The position numbers and the translations under genes are program-made. A stretch of 64,000 nucleotides of DNA from Daucus carota subsp. sativus (taxonomy: Eukaryota > Streptophyta > Magnoliopsida > Apiales > Apiaceae): positions 16,338,545 to 16,402,544 of the forward strand of contig NC_030386.2 in assembly GCF_001625215.2 (NCBI RefSeq). The letters run 5' to 3'. The notes under the pieces are model-generated. The model made no database searches. It saw nothing but the letters and a program-made list of their open reading frames with translations, and was not told where the DNA came from. Positions 34,919 to 48,049 of the stretch are shown here, piece after piece; the first letter of the stretch is position 1; every line of letters begins with the position of its first letter.

Positions 34919-37900
34919 ATGGCAAACAACACAAACACACTATCTGTACGATCAGTCCTTGAGAAGGAAAAATTGACAGGAGGAAACAACTTCCTAGACT
35001 GGCAGAGGAATTTGAAGATTGTCCTCAGGCAGGAGCGCAAGCTTCATGTCATTGATATTCCTCCTCCAGGCCCCCTCCCTGAGGGTGCTACTGCTGATGA
35101 ACGAGCAGCACACACAAGGGATGAGAATGATGCAAATGATGTTGCATGTCTTATGTTGGCAACTATGAGTGCTGAGCTTCAAAGACAGCATGTGCATATG
35201 GATGCATATACTATCAATGAGCAATTGCAAATCATGTTTGCAAGCCAAACTCGTCAAGAAAGGTTCAACACGAGTAAGTCACTCTTTAATTGCAAACAAG
35301 GGGCAAGTGAACCAGTTGGCCCACATGTTCTGAAGATGATTGGTTACATTGAGTACCTTGAAACTTTGGGTTTCCCGATTAGTTCGGAAACTGGTATTGA
35401 TCTAATCATGAATTCTTTGAACAACAAATTCACTCAGTTTGTTGTGAACTATAATATGAATGAATTTGAAAAAACACCTATTGAATTGTTGCATATGTTG
35501 AGAACATATGAGGCCAACATGAAGATAGCTGAACCTGCTCCCATACTGATGGTGGGCAATAAAGGTAAGGCCAAAGGGAAGGGCAAGTGGAAGGGTAAGA
35601 AGAAGATTGGATCTGATTCTACACCCAAGCCAAAGTCAGGTCCCAAACAGGCTTTAAAGCTTAAAGGTGGTGTTGCCAAGGGTGAATGTCACTACTACAA
35701 GAAAGCTGGTCACTGGAAGAGAAACTGTCCAACTTATTTGGAGGATCTAAAGAAAATGAAGGCAGTTCAGATTTCTGGATCAGGTATTTATGTTATAGAA
35801 GTCAATTTGTCTATTTCTACATCTTGGGTATTTGATAATGGATGTGCTTCTCACATTTGTATAAATGTGCAGGGCCTGCAGAGAAGTAGGACTTTGGCTA
35901 AGGGAGAAGTGGACCTAAGAGTAGGCAATGGAGCAAAACTTGTTGCTTTAGCTGTAGGGACTTATTATTTATCTATGCCCTCTGGGCTTGTTTTAGAACT
36001 AGATGACTGTTATTACGTGCCTGCGATATGCAAAAACATTATTTCGTTTTCTTGTTTGGACAAGAAAGGTTTTTCATTTACAATAAAGAACAGCAGTTGC
36101 TCTTTTGCTTTAAATGATTTAACCTATGGTGTTGCGCGTTTATTTAATGGTTTATATGTTCTTGATTTAGATAATCCTGTCTGTAACATAGAAAACAAAC
36201 GACTTAAAATGAATGACTCAAATCAAACATACCTCTGGCATTGTCGTCTAGGCCACATAAATGAGAAACGCATATCCAAATTACATAAAGATGGATACTT
36301 GGATAAGTTTGATTTTGAACCATACCAAGAATGCGAATCTTGTTTGCTTGGTAAGATGACTAAAGCCCCTTTCACTGGTAAGGGTCAAAGGGCCACTAAA
36401 CGTCTGGAGCTAATACATAGTGATGTATGTGGCCCAATGCGTGTGATGGCTAGAGGAGGCTACTACTACTTCATAACATTTACTGATGATTTCAGTAGAT
36501 ATGGATATGTATATCTTATGAAGAACAAATCTGATTCTTCTGAAAAATTTAAAGAATACAAGGTTGAAGTAGAGAAGCAAATTGGCGGAGGTGCAAATAT
36601 TAAGATCTTACGATCCGATCGTGGGGGTGAATACTTAAGCACCGAATTTAAAGAATATTTGAAAGAGTGTGGTATTGTATCACAACTCACTCCGCCAGGC
36701 ACACCTCAATGGAATGGAGTTTCAGAGAGGAGAAATCGCACCTTGTTGGACATGGTGCGGTCGATGATGAGTCATGCAGATCTTCCAATAAGTTTCTGGG
36801 GTTACGCTCTAGAAACAGCGGCTTTCACACTAAACCGTGTTCCTACTAAGAAGGTTCAAAAGACACCATATGAGATATGGAAGGAGAAACGGTCAGGCAT
36901 GAACTTTATGAAAGTTTGGGGATGTAAGGCGTTTGTGAAACATCAAGTATCTGACAAGCTTGGGCCTAAATCCGAAGAGTGCGTTTTTGTGGGATACCCT
37001 AATGAAACAAAGGCGTATTATTTTTATAGTCCCTCTGAGCAGAAAGTGTTTATTGCTCGAGATGCTGTCTTCATGGAAAGAGACTTTGTTTCCAAGAAAA
37101 ACAGTGGGAGAACTATAGATCTCGATGAAGATCGTGAACCACAAAATAGCATTGAACCTGAAGTGGAACAAGAGCAGAATAATGATAATGCTCAACAAAC
37201 AAAGGTTGTTCGTAGATCTGGTAGAATTCGCCACGAGCCAGAGAGATATGGATTTCTCTTGACTCAGTGTGGTGATTTGATGCTCATAGATGAAGATGAG
37301 CCTCTCGCATACCAAGATGCTATGAACAGTCCAGACTCTAAGAGATGGCTTGAAGCCATGAAATCCGAGATAGATTCCATGTATGAAAACCAAGTATGGA
37401 CTTTGGTTGATCCACCTGAAGGGGTAAAACCCATAGGGTGCAAATGGGTTTTTAAGAAGAAAAGAGACATGGATGGAAATGTTCAGACCTATAAAGCTAG
37501 GCTGGTTGCAAAAGGTTTCAAACAAATTCATGGTATTGACTATGATGAAACTTTCTCACCAGTGGCTATGGTTAAGTCTATAAGGATTTTGCTTGCCATT
37601 GCAGCATTCCATGATAATGAAATCTGGCAAATGGATGTCAAAACAGCCTTCCTTAATGGAAGCCCTGAAGAGGATGTGTACATGACAACCTGAGGGTTTT
37701 GTCGATCCAAGGAATGTTGGCAAGGTATGTAAATTGCGTCGATCCATATATGGATTGAAGCAATCCTCTAGGAGATGGAATATCCGTTTTGATGAAATAG
37801 TCACAGAATATGGCTTTGTTCAAAACAAAGATGAACCATGTGTTTACAAGAAGGTTAGTGGGAGTCATGTGGCATTCATAGTACTGTATGTTGATGATAT

Positions 37901-38876
37901 ACTACTAATGGGGAATGACATACTTACTCTAAAGGCTGTTAAGACTTGGTTAGGGAGCAATTTCTCTATGAAAGACTTAGGAGATGCTTCCTACATTCTA
38001 GGAATGAGGATCTATAGAGACAGATCTAGAAGAATGATCGGTCTAAGTCAGAGCACATACATTGATAAAGTTTTGCATCGTTTTGGAATGCGAAATGCAA
38101 AAAGGGGATATGTCCCTATGTCTCAAGGGATAACAATCTCTAAGGACCAGTGTCCGATATCATTGGATGAGAAGGACCGCATGAATAAAGTTTCATATAC
38201 TTCAGCAATAGGATCTATCATGTATGCCATGGTATGTACTCGCCCTGATGTCTCGTATGCTTTGAGCATGACGAGCAGATACCAGTCTAATCCAGGTGAA
38301 GGTCACTGGACAGCAGTCAAGAATATTCTTAAGTACCTGAAAAGAACTAAAGATTCATTCTTGGTGTATGGAGGAGAGGAGAAACTCGTTGTAAAAGGTT
38401 ACACCGACGCAAGTTTCCAAACAGACAAAGATGATACTGTATCACAGTCTGGTTTTGTGTTTTGTCTAAATGGAGGTGCTGTAAGCTGGAAGAGTTCAAA
38501 GCAAGCAACAGTAGCCGATTCTACAATGGAGGCTGAGTACATTGCAGCTTGTGAAGCAGCTAAGGAGGCTGTTTGGATTCGAAAGTTCATTTCTGATTTG
38601 GGAGTGGTTCCATCGATCGCAGATCCCATTGATTTATACTGCGATAATAATGGAGCCATTGCACAGGCTAAAGAACCTAGATCACACTCCCGGGCAAAAC
38701 ATATACTCAGGAGATTTCACCTCATTCGAGAGATTAATGATAGGGGTGATATACACATATGTAAAGTGCACACAAATGATAACATTGCAGACCCACTGAC
38801 CAAAGGCTTGTCGCAGCAGAAGCACGATGGTCACACTAGTTCCATGGGTATTAGATATATGGGTGATTGGCTCTAA
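34919..38876 (+). pseudogene. Copia-2 gag-pol, frameshifted
   Basis: Gag begins MANNTNTLSVRSVLEKEKL. The nucleocapsid knuckle reads CHYYKKAGHWKRNC, lacking the second zinc cysteine. The protease site is WVFDNGCASH, with Asn where copia proteases have Thr or Ser (DTG/DSG). Integrase motifs follow (WHCRLGHINEKRI, LIHSDVCGPM, RSDRGGEYLS, GTPQWNGVSERRNRTL). The frame ends at 37693 (DVYMTT) because of a small deletion just before the YGLKQ block; the second part, 37734-38876, carries IYGLKQSSRRWN, YVDDILLMGND, the RNase H block (TDASFQTDKDDTVSQSGFVF) and AKHILRRFHLIREI. With three separate defects this copy is dead. Confidence 0.9.
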
Positions 38877-38890
38877 TGCAAGTGGGAGAT

Positions 38891-40393
38891 TGTTAGTGTA
38901 GGTGCCTTAGAGGTAATACATTGTTCTTTTAAATTTTTATGTCAGTTGTTCATTCAATAAATGTATTTATTATGATCGTAATTACTGCGATATTTTGTTA
39001 GCATAATAAATGTCCTTAGAATCATTATACGCATTATATAGTTTAAGTACATGACTTGAACATGAGATTATATAATATATCATATTCTTAAAGGTCCCTC
39101 GTCGAGTATTATTATATAGGACAATAATAATACATAGATAGACTAGTATGTTGTTTGACAAGATAACCACATTTCATTGGTTATAAGTATGGGGATACCA
39201 AAGTAAATACATAGGTACATGTGAGAGTACATGGTACTGGACGGACCCACAGTGAGATTCTTCATGTTTAATAAAGTCATAAGAAAGACTCACAGCGATA
39301 ATGGTGTAATGATCCTTTGACTTGAAATCTTTATATTTCTATACGAGGATTAATATATTTTGACTACATTAAAAGTCACCTTTGACCGGGTGATGATAAA
39401 AGTGGACATCGGGTATATCGTGAGTCGTATGAGAAATATGAATGATAGATAAAGGATTTAACCCTCCTATAAATAGGAGAGATATTATTGGCCACTTGAT
39501 TGAGTGAGACTATAAATGCATGGCCATGCTCAAATAATAATTTGTCTTGATAGTCTACTCATGGATCAAGTAAACCTGGATTAAATATTGAAGAGGATGA
39601 CTAAATACATGCCTCGAGTTTAATCTATAATATGTATGGTTAAAAGGATCATATTACACGAAAAACATTATTCACGAAAGGTTTTATCTAATCACGATTT
39701 AATTATTGTTTAATTGGGTAACAATGATGTATTACTAGATACCGCTCATTGTTTATAATTTTATTAGAGAATAAAATTATTACCAATTAAATGATAGCCT
39801 ATAAGGTCACACAAATAGAGCACATAATGGAATAAGTTAATTTAAAATATTGATTTAAATTAACTGATGATTATTTGAATTTTATTATAATTAAGTGAGA
39901 CTTAATAAAGATAATATAAATTCGAATTAAAGGGAATGCTTTTGCCCATAATAATTAAGTATGACTTAGTTATTAATTAAATAATAGAAATTCATTTTAT
40001 TATTTAATCCTATACCTACTAGGGGTTGGGCTTTGCTGTTACGGGCCTTCTCAACAGTCATTATAAATACATAATGATGGTGAAGGAGGTCATAACGTTT
40101 TTGTGTGAAAATCCTAGCAGCAAAGAGAGGCAAGGCAGCTCCGATCGTCGAGAAGGAGGCTAGTACGTCCAATCCATCGGTGCTCGTGTGGATACCATAG
40201 AGGTGTTTTCCGAGAGGTAGACACAAAGCGTGATAGCTAGGATCTCCGTTAAGTTCGTGAAAGTTTAGCTTTTGAAAGGTATGATTCGTTATCTCCATAA
40301 TCCGCCCATAATTATACATGGTCCTGTTCTTGGGTTTCGAAATTTTCGTTTTATTTACGTATATCCGCTGTGTTTTATGCCTCGGAACCCACA
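38891..40393 (+). repeat. Copia-2 complete 3' LTR
   Basis: 1,503 bp from TGTTAGTGTAGG to GGAACCCACA, preceded by the purine tract AAGTGGGAGAT. The U5-side half has TATAAATACATAATG and GGCAAGGCAGCTCCGATCG. The end was set by the TTTAG target duplication, not by comparison with the 5' LTR. Confidence 0.8.
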
Positions 40394-40590
40394 TTTAGGA
40401 CCAGAATTGTTCCGATTAAAAAAGATAGGGACGAAAGAATTGTGTCATCTTTAGAATTCAATAAGAAAAGAATTGTATTACTTTTAGAATTCTTAAACCC
40501 AATTTTTTACATTATAATTATATTTTCTATCCGAAATTTAAGAAAAATCAGAAGACTGAATCGAATGATTCTAGAGACGCCCGCATCCTC

Positions 40591-40593
<3 letters not shown>

Positions 40594-40644
<51 letters not shown>
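40594..40644. repeat. TA dinucleotide microsatellite
   Basis: About 25 uninterrupted TA units. A likely polymorphic marker site. Confidence 0.95.
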
Positions 40645-40646
<2 letters not shown>

Positions 40647-41149
40647 ATTGATGATGATTGTCGCAGAGTTTTAGTTATAAAAGGACACGAACATACCGAA
40701 ACATAGATAACAAATTTTTTACTAGCCGAGTCAATTTAGAAGTTGCAAAGTTTCACTGTGCTAGCCCTAATCGATCTCCATCTCGATCTTAGTTCAATTT
40801 CAGGTATTCTCCATTACACACTCTCTCCCCATTCCCTCCCTCCCTCTGACGCTTACTCTCTCTCCCGCCCATTTTCTGTGTTCTCTCTCTCTCTCTCAAC
40901 CGCTCCCTCCCTCCCTTTCTCGCTCTATCTCTCTCTAACTCTCTCTCCCCCCTCTTTCTATGTTTTTGCTGACTCTCTCTCTCTCCGTGTTTCAATTACC
41001 CTAATTTTTTCATTACTTTGTGTATTTTTAATTTTGTAGTGTATATGATTTAAACTTTAATCTGTGTTTGAATTATTGTTTATGTATTCTCTAGTACATA
41101 GACTAATACTTAATCGAGCGTCCTATTTTTTGGGTAAATGATTCTGCTC

Positions 41150-41288
41150 TGTTTTTTTTCTTTCCCTGCGCCTTTGTTGGATTACAACTACATTTTTCAA
41201 TTTATGAAGAATGCATCAGATTTTTCGTACATGATTCCTGCCTCTACTTGTTATTTGCAGTTACGTGTTATTTTTAAAATTTTCCAAC
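41150..41288 (+). repeat. Duplicated 5' region of the five-exon gene, left part
   Basis: Resembles 56220-56350: CCTTTGTTGGATTACAACTA, CAATTTATGAAGAATGCATC and TACTTGTTATTTGCAGTTAC have close counterparts there. The match resumes beyond the Sirevirus at 54286-54500, so the two parts were contiguous before that insertion. Confidence 0.8.
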
Positions 41289-42317
41289 TGTTAGGAATAT
41301 GTGATGCTTGATGATACAAAGTATTTTATTCTTACTTAGAATAAAATTGCATGTAGCTGATCAATTGATGGCTTGCCAAGGCAGTATCAATTGATCAGAT
41401 TGACCCAACAACGGCTGATGAGGTATTGTAACAAAGCTGGAGTATTTTAGCAGTTGATGTAAAAATAATGTGTACTTTTAGATTAGCAGTTGATCTATCA
41501 ATGGATGTTTAGATAGGGTGACATAATTGTAAATATGAGAAGTCATGTAATCTATCCAAGTGAAGTGAAGATCGATCGGTAATTTTAAAGTATCAATGGC
41601 TATTTGGAAGGAAGACTATCAACCGCTATATCAACATCATCATTATCCCATAACTCAAAGAAGACTATCAACTGCTATTTCAGTATATCATCAATTGATG
41701 ATATTAGCAATTGATTATCAGCAATTGACAGCTACAAGTCAGGTAAAAGACAAAGTTCACATGGGTTGATGTGACAGATTCTACACCAGCTTTGGAAGCT
41801 AAACCAAAAGGAGTTTAGTCAAATATTGAGAACCTCGAAGCCTACCATTTCTGGCAAAGCAACAAGAATTTCAAGCTGCCAAATGCAGTATCAAGTCCAA
41901 GAAATTCTATATTTGTACTAGCTAGAAAGTGAGTAGGAAAATACTTTTACAGACTAGTTTTGTTTGTAGTAGTATATATTCACTTTGTAATTTACATTTC
42001 AAAGTATCAAACACCAAGAACTGAAGAGCAAAGCACTAGAGAAAGTTAGCAAGAAATTGTAAGCTTCTGCTCTTCATTCTTTTGTAAGCAGCCAAGTATT
42101 TTTACTTGGAAGGTTCTTGATATAAAAATCTCTCAGGTGGATCAAACAATCCACCTGAAATTTTTAAGATCCTTGTTCTTTAAATTTCTATTTTAGTTTT
42201 TATGTTCTCTTGTAATTTGAATATAATCTGCTGTGCAAAAGTTGTTCAAATTTTTGTAGATTGTATTCAACCCCCCCTTCTACAATCTAACTTATTGTTT
42301 GCATTGTCTAAATAACA
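41289..42317 (+). repeat. Sirevirus 5' LTR
   Basis: Begins TGTTAGGAATATG, ends CTAAATAACA. Rich in related short words (ATCAATTGAT, CATCAATGGC, AGCAGTTGATG, CGATCGGTAA). A TATAAAAATCTCTC box lies near 42120. Confidence 0.95.
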
Positions 42318-42319
42318 AT

Positions 42320-42331
42320 TGGTATCAGAGC
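42320..42331 (+). other. Sirevirus primer-binding site
   Basis: TGGTATCAGAGC two bases after the 5' LTR, complementary to initiator methionine tRNA. Confidence 0.95.
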
Positions 42332-42379
42332 TGGGCTTCTAATATACAAGAAGTTTTCAGATCCTAAAGACAATCAACA

Positions 42380-44779
42380 ATGGGAAGAAGAGATGAAGGA
42401 GTCAAGATTCCAATGCTGGTCAAAGAACACTACTTTCAGTGGAAAGTAAAAATGAGGATGCATCTTCTCTCTCTGGATCCTAGCTACATCAACTGCATTG
42501 AGAAAGGACCACATGTTCCAGTTAAAATCAACACTGCCCTAAGACTTGATGGAAGTGAAGTAAAAGATGTTGAAGTGCCCAAAAATCCTTCTGAGTTCAC
42601 TGAAGAATATGAGAAAGAAGTGCACAAGGATAACAAAGCCATGAATATTCTTTTCAATGGTATTGATGATGACATGTTTGATAGTGTTATCAACTGTCCC
42701 ACTGCAAAAGAAGTATGGGACACTATTCAAACCTTATGTGAAGGCACTGATCAAGTTAGGAAAAACAAAATGCAGCTGTTTGTTCAACAATATGAGAGCT
42801 TTCACTCTAAATCTGGAGAATCTCTAAATGATCTATTTAACAGGTTTCAAAAACTGTTAAATGGATTAAAGCTGTATGGTAGAATCTACATGGTCAAGGA
42901 TTCAAATCTCAAATTCTTGAGAGCATTGCCTAGAGATTGGAAACCTATGACTGTTGCTCTAAGACAGGCTCAGAACTTTAATGAATACTCTCTTGACAAA
43001 CTTTATGGTATTCTTAAAACCTATGAGCTTGAAATACAGCAAGATGAAGAACTGGAAAAGAACTCCAAGAGGGAGAAAACTGTGGCTCTTGTAGCAGAAA
43101 AGGAAGAGGAAGAGGAGAAGGTCTTAAAATCTGTAATTGCTGGAAAGCTTTCAAGCAGCTCTGATTGTGAAGGAAAGAAGGATGATGGAAAGAAGAAAGG
43201 AAAAATCATTGAGGAAGATGAAGATCCTTCAGCTCAAGATGAGCTAGATGATCTTGATGAACATCTAGCATTTCTTGCCAGAAAATTCTCCAAACTCAAA
43301 TTCAAAAGAAATGCTGTCAGCTCTAGACCTTTTAACAGAGGAAATCAATCCAAACCATCTGGTATGGTTGATAGATCAAAATTCAAGTGCTTTAGCTGTG
43401 GTCTGCCTGGGCATTTTTCTAATGAATGCAGAAGATCTTCTGTTGAAAAGAAAGGATCCTCCTCAGAAAATGTGGATTACAGAAGAAAGTATTTTGATTT
43501 ACTCAAGCAAAGCAAGGAAAAGGCACTCATAACTGAGGATGGTGACTGGGCTGCTGATGAAGGAGATTCTGACAATGAGGAGCATGTCAACCTTGCCTTG
43601 ATGGCAATAGGAGATGAGGCTGATTCTTCCACCACCAGCAATGGACAGGTAAAGACTACCAACACATCTGATCTCTCTAAATCTGAATGCAAGCAAATCA
43701 TTGATGACATGTCTAATGAAATCTATAATCTTAGAGTCTCTCTTAAATCTCTAACAAAAGAAAATGTTAGAATCAAAGGGACTAATGATTTGCTTACTGA
43801 AAGAAATGGAAAGCTTGAAACTGATCTAATCCAAATGGATAAAATCAAAAAGTCTTCTGAGCTTTCCAAAGATGAGTTGTTGGCTGTTCTGAAAAGAGAA
43901 GAAATTCTCAAAAAGCAATTGGAAAGGGAACAAGAGATAATTGCTAAATGGAAGGATTCCAGGAATATTCTTGAGAACATGTGCTCCACACAGGTTCTTG
44001 AGGAATCATGTAAAAATTCCTGGAAAAAGAACAAAAAACCGCGAGATGAATCTGATCTCTTAGTGGATAGTGATCATCCATTGATTGATACTCAATCAAC
44101 GGATGAAAGCTATCCATCAAAGAATCAAACAGCAGTTGATGAAAACAAACTCAAGAAGTTGGATAAGAAATATGGGCCCATCAATAAGAATTTTGTGAAG
44201 GAATCTGGGAGTTCCAAGAAGATTGAAAAAGAAGGGATTGGTCGTAGTGAAGAAAGAATGGAAGCTGGAAAAGGAAAGAAGAAGAGCTCTAGGAATGGCA
44301 AAGTTAGAATCAACAAAAAGAATGATTACACACCTGACAAGAATGCTGTTAGAAAAACATGTTCTAAATGTGGTAGTGTTAATCATCTTGCTGTTAACTG
44401 CAAAAATGCTCTACCTAATTATTGCATGCCTAATCCTATGACGAATTCTCACATGTCTTATATGTCCATGTTTCCACATGCTCCCATTCAATTTGCTAAT
44501 ATGCCATTCATGCCTAATCCATTCTTTGGTGCATTTAACATGCCTGCTGTGCCCAACCCTCATGTCAACATGAATCATGCTAATTTAAATCAATTTTCTG
44601 TGAGCTCTACTAATGTTGGTTCCTCTAATTCTGCTGTGATGCCTAAGGTTAAGAAAATTAATTCTGAGGATGAAGTTGTTTCCAAGCCCTCTAAATCTAA
44701 AGAAAATAATTCTTCTAAACCAAAGGTTAGATCTAACAAAACTGGACCCAAGACTGCTTGGGTACCAAAATCAACTTAA
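42380..44779 (+). CDS. Sirevirus Gag
   Basis: 799 residues without a break. The N-terminal half has the copia gag core ([36 protein letters not shown]). Two CCHC knuckles: [14 protein letters not shown] near residue 336 and [14 protein letters not shown] near 660. Between them is a lysine/glutamate-rich, coiled-coil-like region (about 430-560). A Met/Asn/Pro-rich segment (about 680-740) precedes the end, [11 protein letters not shown]. This is longer than typical plant copia gag, as in Sireviruses. The stop at 44777-44779 overlaps the pol frame by 22 bases. Confidence 0.9.
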   Translation: MGRRDEGVKIPMLVKEHYFQWKVKMRMHLLSLDPSYINCIEKGPHVPVKINTALRLDGSEVKDVEVPKNPSEFTEEYEKEVHKDNKAMNILFNGIDDDMFDSVINCPTAKEVWDTIQTLCEGTDQVRKNKMQLFVQQYESFHSKSGESLNDLFNRFQKLLNGLKLYGRIYMVKDSNLKFLRALPRDWKPMTVALRQAQNFNEYSLDKLYGILKTYELEIQQDEELEKNSKREKTVALVAEKEEEEEKVLKSVIAGKLSSSSDCEGKKDDGKKKGKIIEEDEDPSAQDELDDLDEHLAFLARKFSKLKFKRNAVSSRPFNRGNQSKPSGMVDRSKFKCFSCGLPGHFSNECRRSSVEKKGSSSENVDYRRKYFDLLKQSKEKALITEDGDWAADEGDSDNEEHVNLALMAIGDEADSSTTSNGQVKTTNTSDLSKSECKQIIDDMSNEIYNLRVSLKSLTKENVRIKGTNDLLTERNGKLETDLIQMDKIKKSSELSKDELLAVLKREEILKKQLEREQEIIAKWKDSRNILENMCSTQVLEESCKNSWKKNKKPRDESDLLVDSDHPLIDTQSTDESYPSKNQTAVDENKLKKLDKKYGPINKNFVKESGSSKKIEKEGIGRSEERMEAGKGKKKSSRNGKVRINKKNDYTPDKNAVRKTCSKCGSVNHLAVNCKNALPNYCMPNPMTNSHMSYMSMFPHAPIQFANMPFMPNPFFGAFNMPAVPNPHVNMNHANLNQFSVSSTNVGSSNSAVMPKVKKINSEDEVVSKPSKSKENNSSKPKVRSNKTGPKTAWVPKST

Positions 44780-47700
44780 AGTGTCTTGAATCTGTGCAGG
44801 GAGGAAGAAAGAATCTTTGGTATCTTGATAGTGGCTGCTCAAGGCACATGACTGGAGATTCTACCCTGCTCAGCAAGTTTGAGGAAAGGGCTGGCCCAAG
44901 TATTACCTTTGGAGATGACAACAAAGGATTTACTCTGGGATATGGCAGTATTTCAAAAGGAAATGTCATCATTGATAATGTTGCATTAGTGAAGAGGCTT
45001 AAGCACAATCTGCTTAGCATCAGTCAACTTTGTGACAGAGGACATCAAGTTTGGTTCTCAACAGAAGCCTGTGTTATATCTGACAAGAAAGATAACAAAG
45101 TGGTTCTAACTGGAAATAGGAAAGGCAATGTCTACATAGCTGATTTCAACTCTACCAGTGCAGATTCCCTCACTTGCTTATTCAGCAAAGCAAGCTTGGA
45201 TGATAGTTGGCTGTGGCATAAGAAATTGTCTCATTTAAACTTCAAGGCTATGAATGATCTTGTGAGAAAAGATCTTGTTAGAGGACTGCCAAAATTGGAA
45301 TTTTCCAAGGATGGTCTATGTGATGCTTGTCAAATTGGAAAGCAAAGAAAGTCCTCTTTCAAAAGTAAACTGAAATCATCAATTGATAGACCTCTACAGC
45401 TTCTACATATGGACTTGTTTAGACCAGTCAACATAATGTCCATTTCAAAGAAGAAATACAGTCTTGTGATTGTGGATGATTTTACAAGATTTACTTGGAC
45501 CTATTTTCTTCACTCCAAGGATGAAGCAAGTGAAATCATCATCAATCATATTAAGATAGTTGACAACATTGATCCAGGAAGAAAAGTCTCAAGGATCAGA
45601 AGTGATAATGGGACTGAGTTCAAAAACTCTGTTATGAAGAGTTTCTGTGAAGATAAAGGTATTCCCCATGAGTTCTCTGCTGCAAGAACTCCCCAACAAA
45701 ATGGTGTAGTTGAAAGGAAGAACAGAACTCTTATTGAAGCTGCTAGAACAATGCTTGAAGAATCAAAATTGCCAACTTACTTTTGGGCTGAAGCTGTTAA
45801 CACAGCATGCTATACTCAAAATATCTCTTTGATAAGTCAAGCACAAGGATTGAATCCCTATCAATTGTTTAAAGGAAAGAAGCCAACATTGACCTTTCTG
45901 CATGTCTTTGGATGCAAGTGTTTTGTGTTAAGAAATCAAGGTGAAAATCTTGGTAAATTTGAAGCAAAGGCAGATGAAGGAATATTTGTTGGATATGCTG
46001 CTGGAAAAGCCTATAGAGTTTATAATCTAAGATTAAACATTGTTATGGAATCTGTCCATGTGATGTTTGATGACAAGAAAATTCAAGGCTTAGATGATGA
46101 AGGATTTCATGATGTCCTTCAATTTGAAAATGAACTTGAAGAAATAATTGAACTGGAAAGTGATGATGATGACTATGTTGAAAATATAAATTCTGGTGTG
46201 ATTCCTCCATCAATTGGTAATAATTTACCCAATACCAGAACAGCAGTTGATGTAACTCAATCTACATCAATGGCTAATGATTTATCCAATACTAGTTCAT
46301 CAATGGCTAGTAGTTCAAGGTCCATACACTTAGGGGGAGCTTCTCAAAATGAAACTGACTTTACAAATGAAGCCAGTTCATCCAGATCAAATCTTCCTCC
46401 ACAAAGAAAATGGACAAGGGATCATCCCTTTGAGCTTATCATTGGAGATGCTGCTGCTGGTGTCAAAACAAGGAGAGCTACTATGGATGAATGTCTATAC
46501 AGCAGCTTTCTATCACAGGAAGAACCTAAAAAGGTTGAAGAAGCTCTTCTCGACCCTGACTGGATTCTAGCTATGCAAGAAGAGCTAAATCAGTTTGAAA
46601 GAAACAAAGTGTGGAAGCTGGTACCCAAACCTAAAGATAGAGCAATTGTTGGTACAAGATGGGTATTCAGAAATAAGATGGATGAAAATGGTGTGGTGAC
46701 AAGGAACAAAGCAAGACTGGTTGCTAAGGGCTATTGTCAAGAAGAAGGAATAGATTATGATGAGACATTTGCTCCTGTAGCCAGACTTGAAGCCATCAGA
46801 ATCTTTCTTGCTTATGCTGCTCATGCCAATTTCAAAGTCTATCAAATGGATGTCAAGAGCGCCTTTCTGAATGGTGAGCTTGAAGAAGAAGTCTATGTAA
46901 GTCAGCCACCTGGTTTTGAAGATTCAAATTTTCCAGAATTTGTATACCTTCTCTTGAAAGCTCTATGGATTGAAGCAAGCACCTAGAGCCTGGTATGACA
47001 CCTTATCACAGTTTCTTCTTGAGAATCACTTCACAAGAGGTACTGTTGATAGAACATTATTTTATAGAAATGTTAATGGTTCTAGTATACTTGTTCAGAT
47101 TTATGTGGATGACATAATATTTGGATCTACAGATGAGAAACTTTGTAAAAAGTTTGCCAAGCTAATGCAAAGTAAATATGAAATGAGCATGATGGGAGAA
47201 TTGACCTACTTTCTTGGTTTGCAAGTCAAACAAGTAAGTGATGGCATATTTATAAGTCAAACTAAATATGTCTATGACTTATTGAAAAAGTTTGATCTTA
47301 TAAATTGCTCAACTGCTAAAACTCCCATGGCCACTGCCACTAAACTTGAATTGAATACTAAGGAAAAGAAAGTGGACATTTCAAGTTATAGAGGCATGGT
47401 TGGCTCACTTTTATATTTAACAGCCAGTAGACCTGATATAATGTTTGCCACATGTCTTTGTGCTAGATTCCAAGCTGATCCTAGGGAATCTCATTTAATT
47501 GTAATTAAAAGGATTTTCAGATATCTCAAGGGTACTCCAAATCTTGGCATTTGGTACCCTAGAGATTCTGGTTTTGATTTAATTGGTTTTTCAGATGCTG
47601 ATTATGCAGGATGTAGAATTGACAGAAAAAGCACTACTGGTACTTGTCAATTTCTAGGAAACAAGCTTGTTTCTTGGTTCAGCAAAAAGCAAAACTCAGT

Positions 47701-48049
47701 TTCTACATCAACTGCAGAAGCTGAATATATTGCTGCTGGAAGCTGTTGTGCACAGATTTTATGGATGAAAAATCAATTAGTTGATTATGGATTGAGAATC
47801 TCCAAAATTCCTATTTTCTGTGACAACACAAGTGATATTGCTATAACTGAGAATCCAGTGCAGCACTCAAGAACAAAGCACATTGACATAAGGTATCACT
47901 TCATTAGGGAACATGTGATGAATGGAACAATTGAACTCCATTTTGTTCCCAGTGAAAAGCAACTAGCAGATATTTTCACCAAACCACTTGATGAATCTAC
48001 ATTCTCAAGATTAGTAGGTGAACTTGGTATGTTAAATTTTTCCAGTTAG
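44758..48049 (+). pseudogene. Sirevirus Pol, frameshifted in reverse transcriptase
   Basis: Pol opens in the -1 frame relative to Gag. Protease [14 protein letters not shown]; integrase [40 protein letters not shown] and [13 protein letters not shown]; reverse transcriptase [20 protein letters not shown]. The frame ends at 46986 because of a small deletion in a CT repeat near 46961, then continues from about 46970 in another frame with [24 protein letters not shown], RNase H CRIDRKSTTGTCQFLG and AEAEYIAAG, ending at 48049. Apart from this shift all catalytic motifs appear kept. Whether the gag/pol offset is programmed or another lesion cannot be told from one copy. Confidence 0.9.

Larger units (their letters stand above)
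33181..40393 (+). mobile_element. Ty1/copia LTR retrotransposon with unequal LTRs (Copia-2)
   Basis: 7.2 kb element flanked by TTTAG at 33176-33180 and 40394-40398. Both ends are TG...CA. The 3' LTR is 1,503 bp (38891-40393); only the first 630 bp are matched at the 5' end (33181-33810). The point where similarity stops is the same in both (after ATAAATGCA). So the 5' LTR has lost or exchanged its last 870 bp and no standard primer-binding site is found. The coding region is broken by a frameshift. Confidence 0.85.
40399..41288. other. Spacer: TA microsatellite, CT-rich tract, duplicated gene 5' region
   Basis: Between Copia-2 and the Sirevirus. It contains a TA microsatellite (40594-40644), a CT-rich tract with many CTCTCT and CCCTCC runs (about 40810-41000), and from about 41150 a copy of the region upstream of the gene at 56.5 kb. 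The final five bases, CCAAC, are the Sirevirus target duplication. Confidence 0.7.

Noticed and set aside
39521..40393. Treating Copia-2 as ending at 39520 with equal 630 bp LTRs
   Set aside because: No target repeat exists there (TTTAG versus TGGCC), while TTTAG recurs exactly after 40393.
40743..41039. Open frames rich in Leu/Ser or Arg/Glu over 40743-41039
   Set aside because: They are readings of a CT/GA-rich low-complexity tract with no start context or homology.
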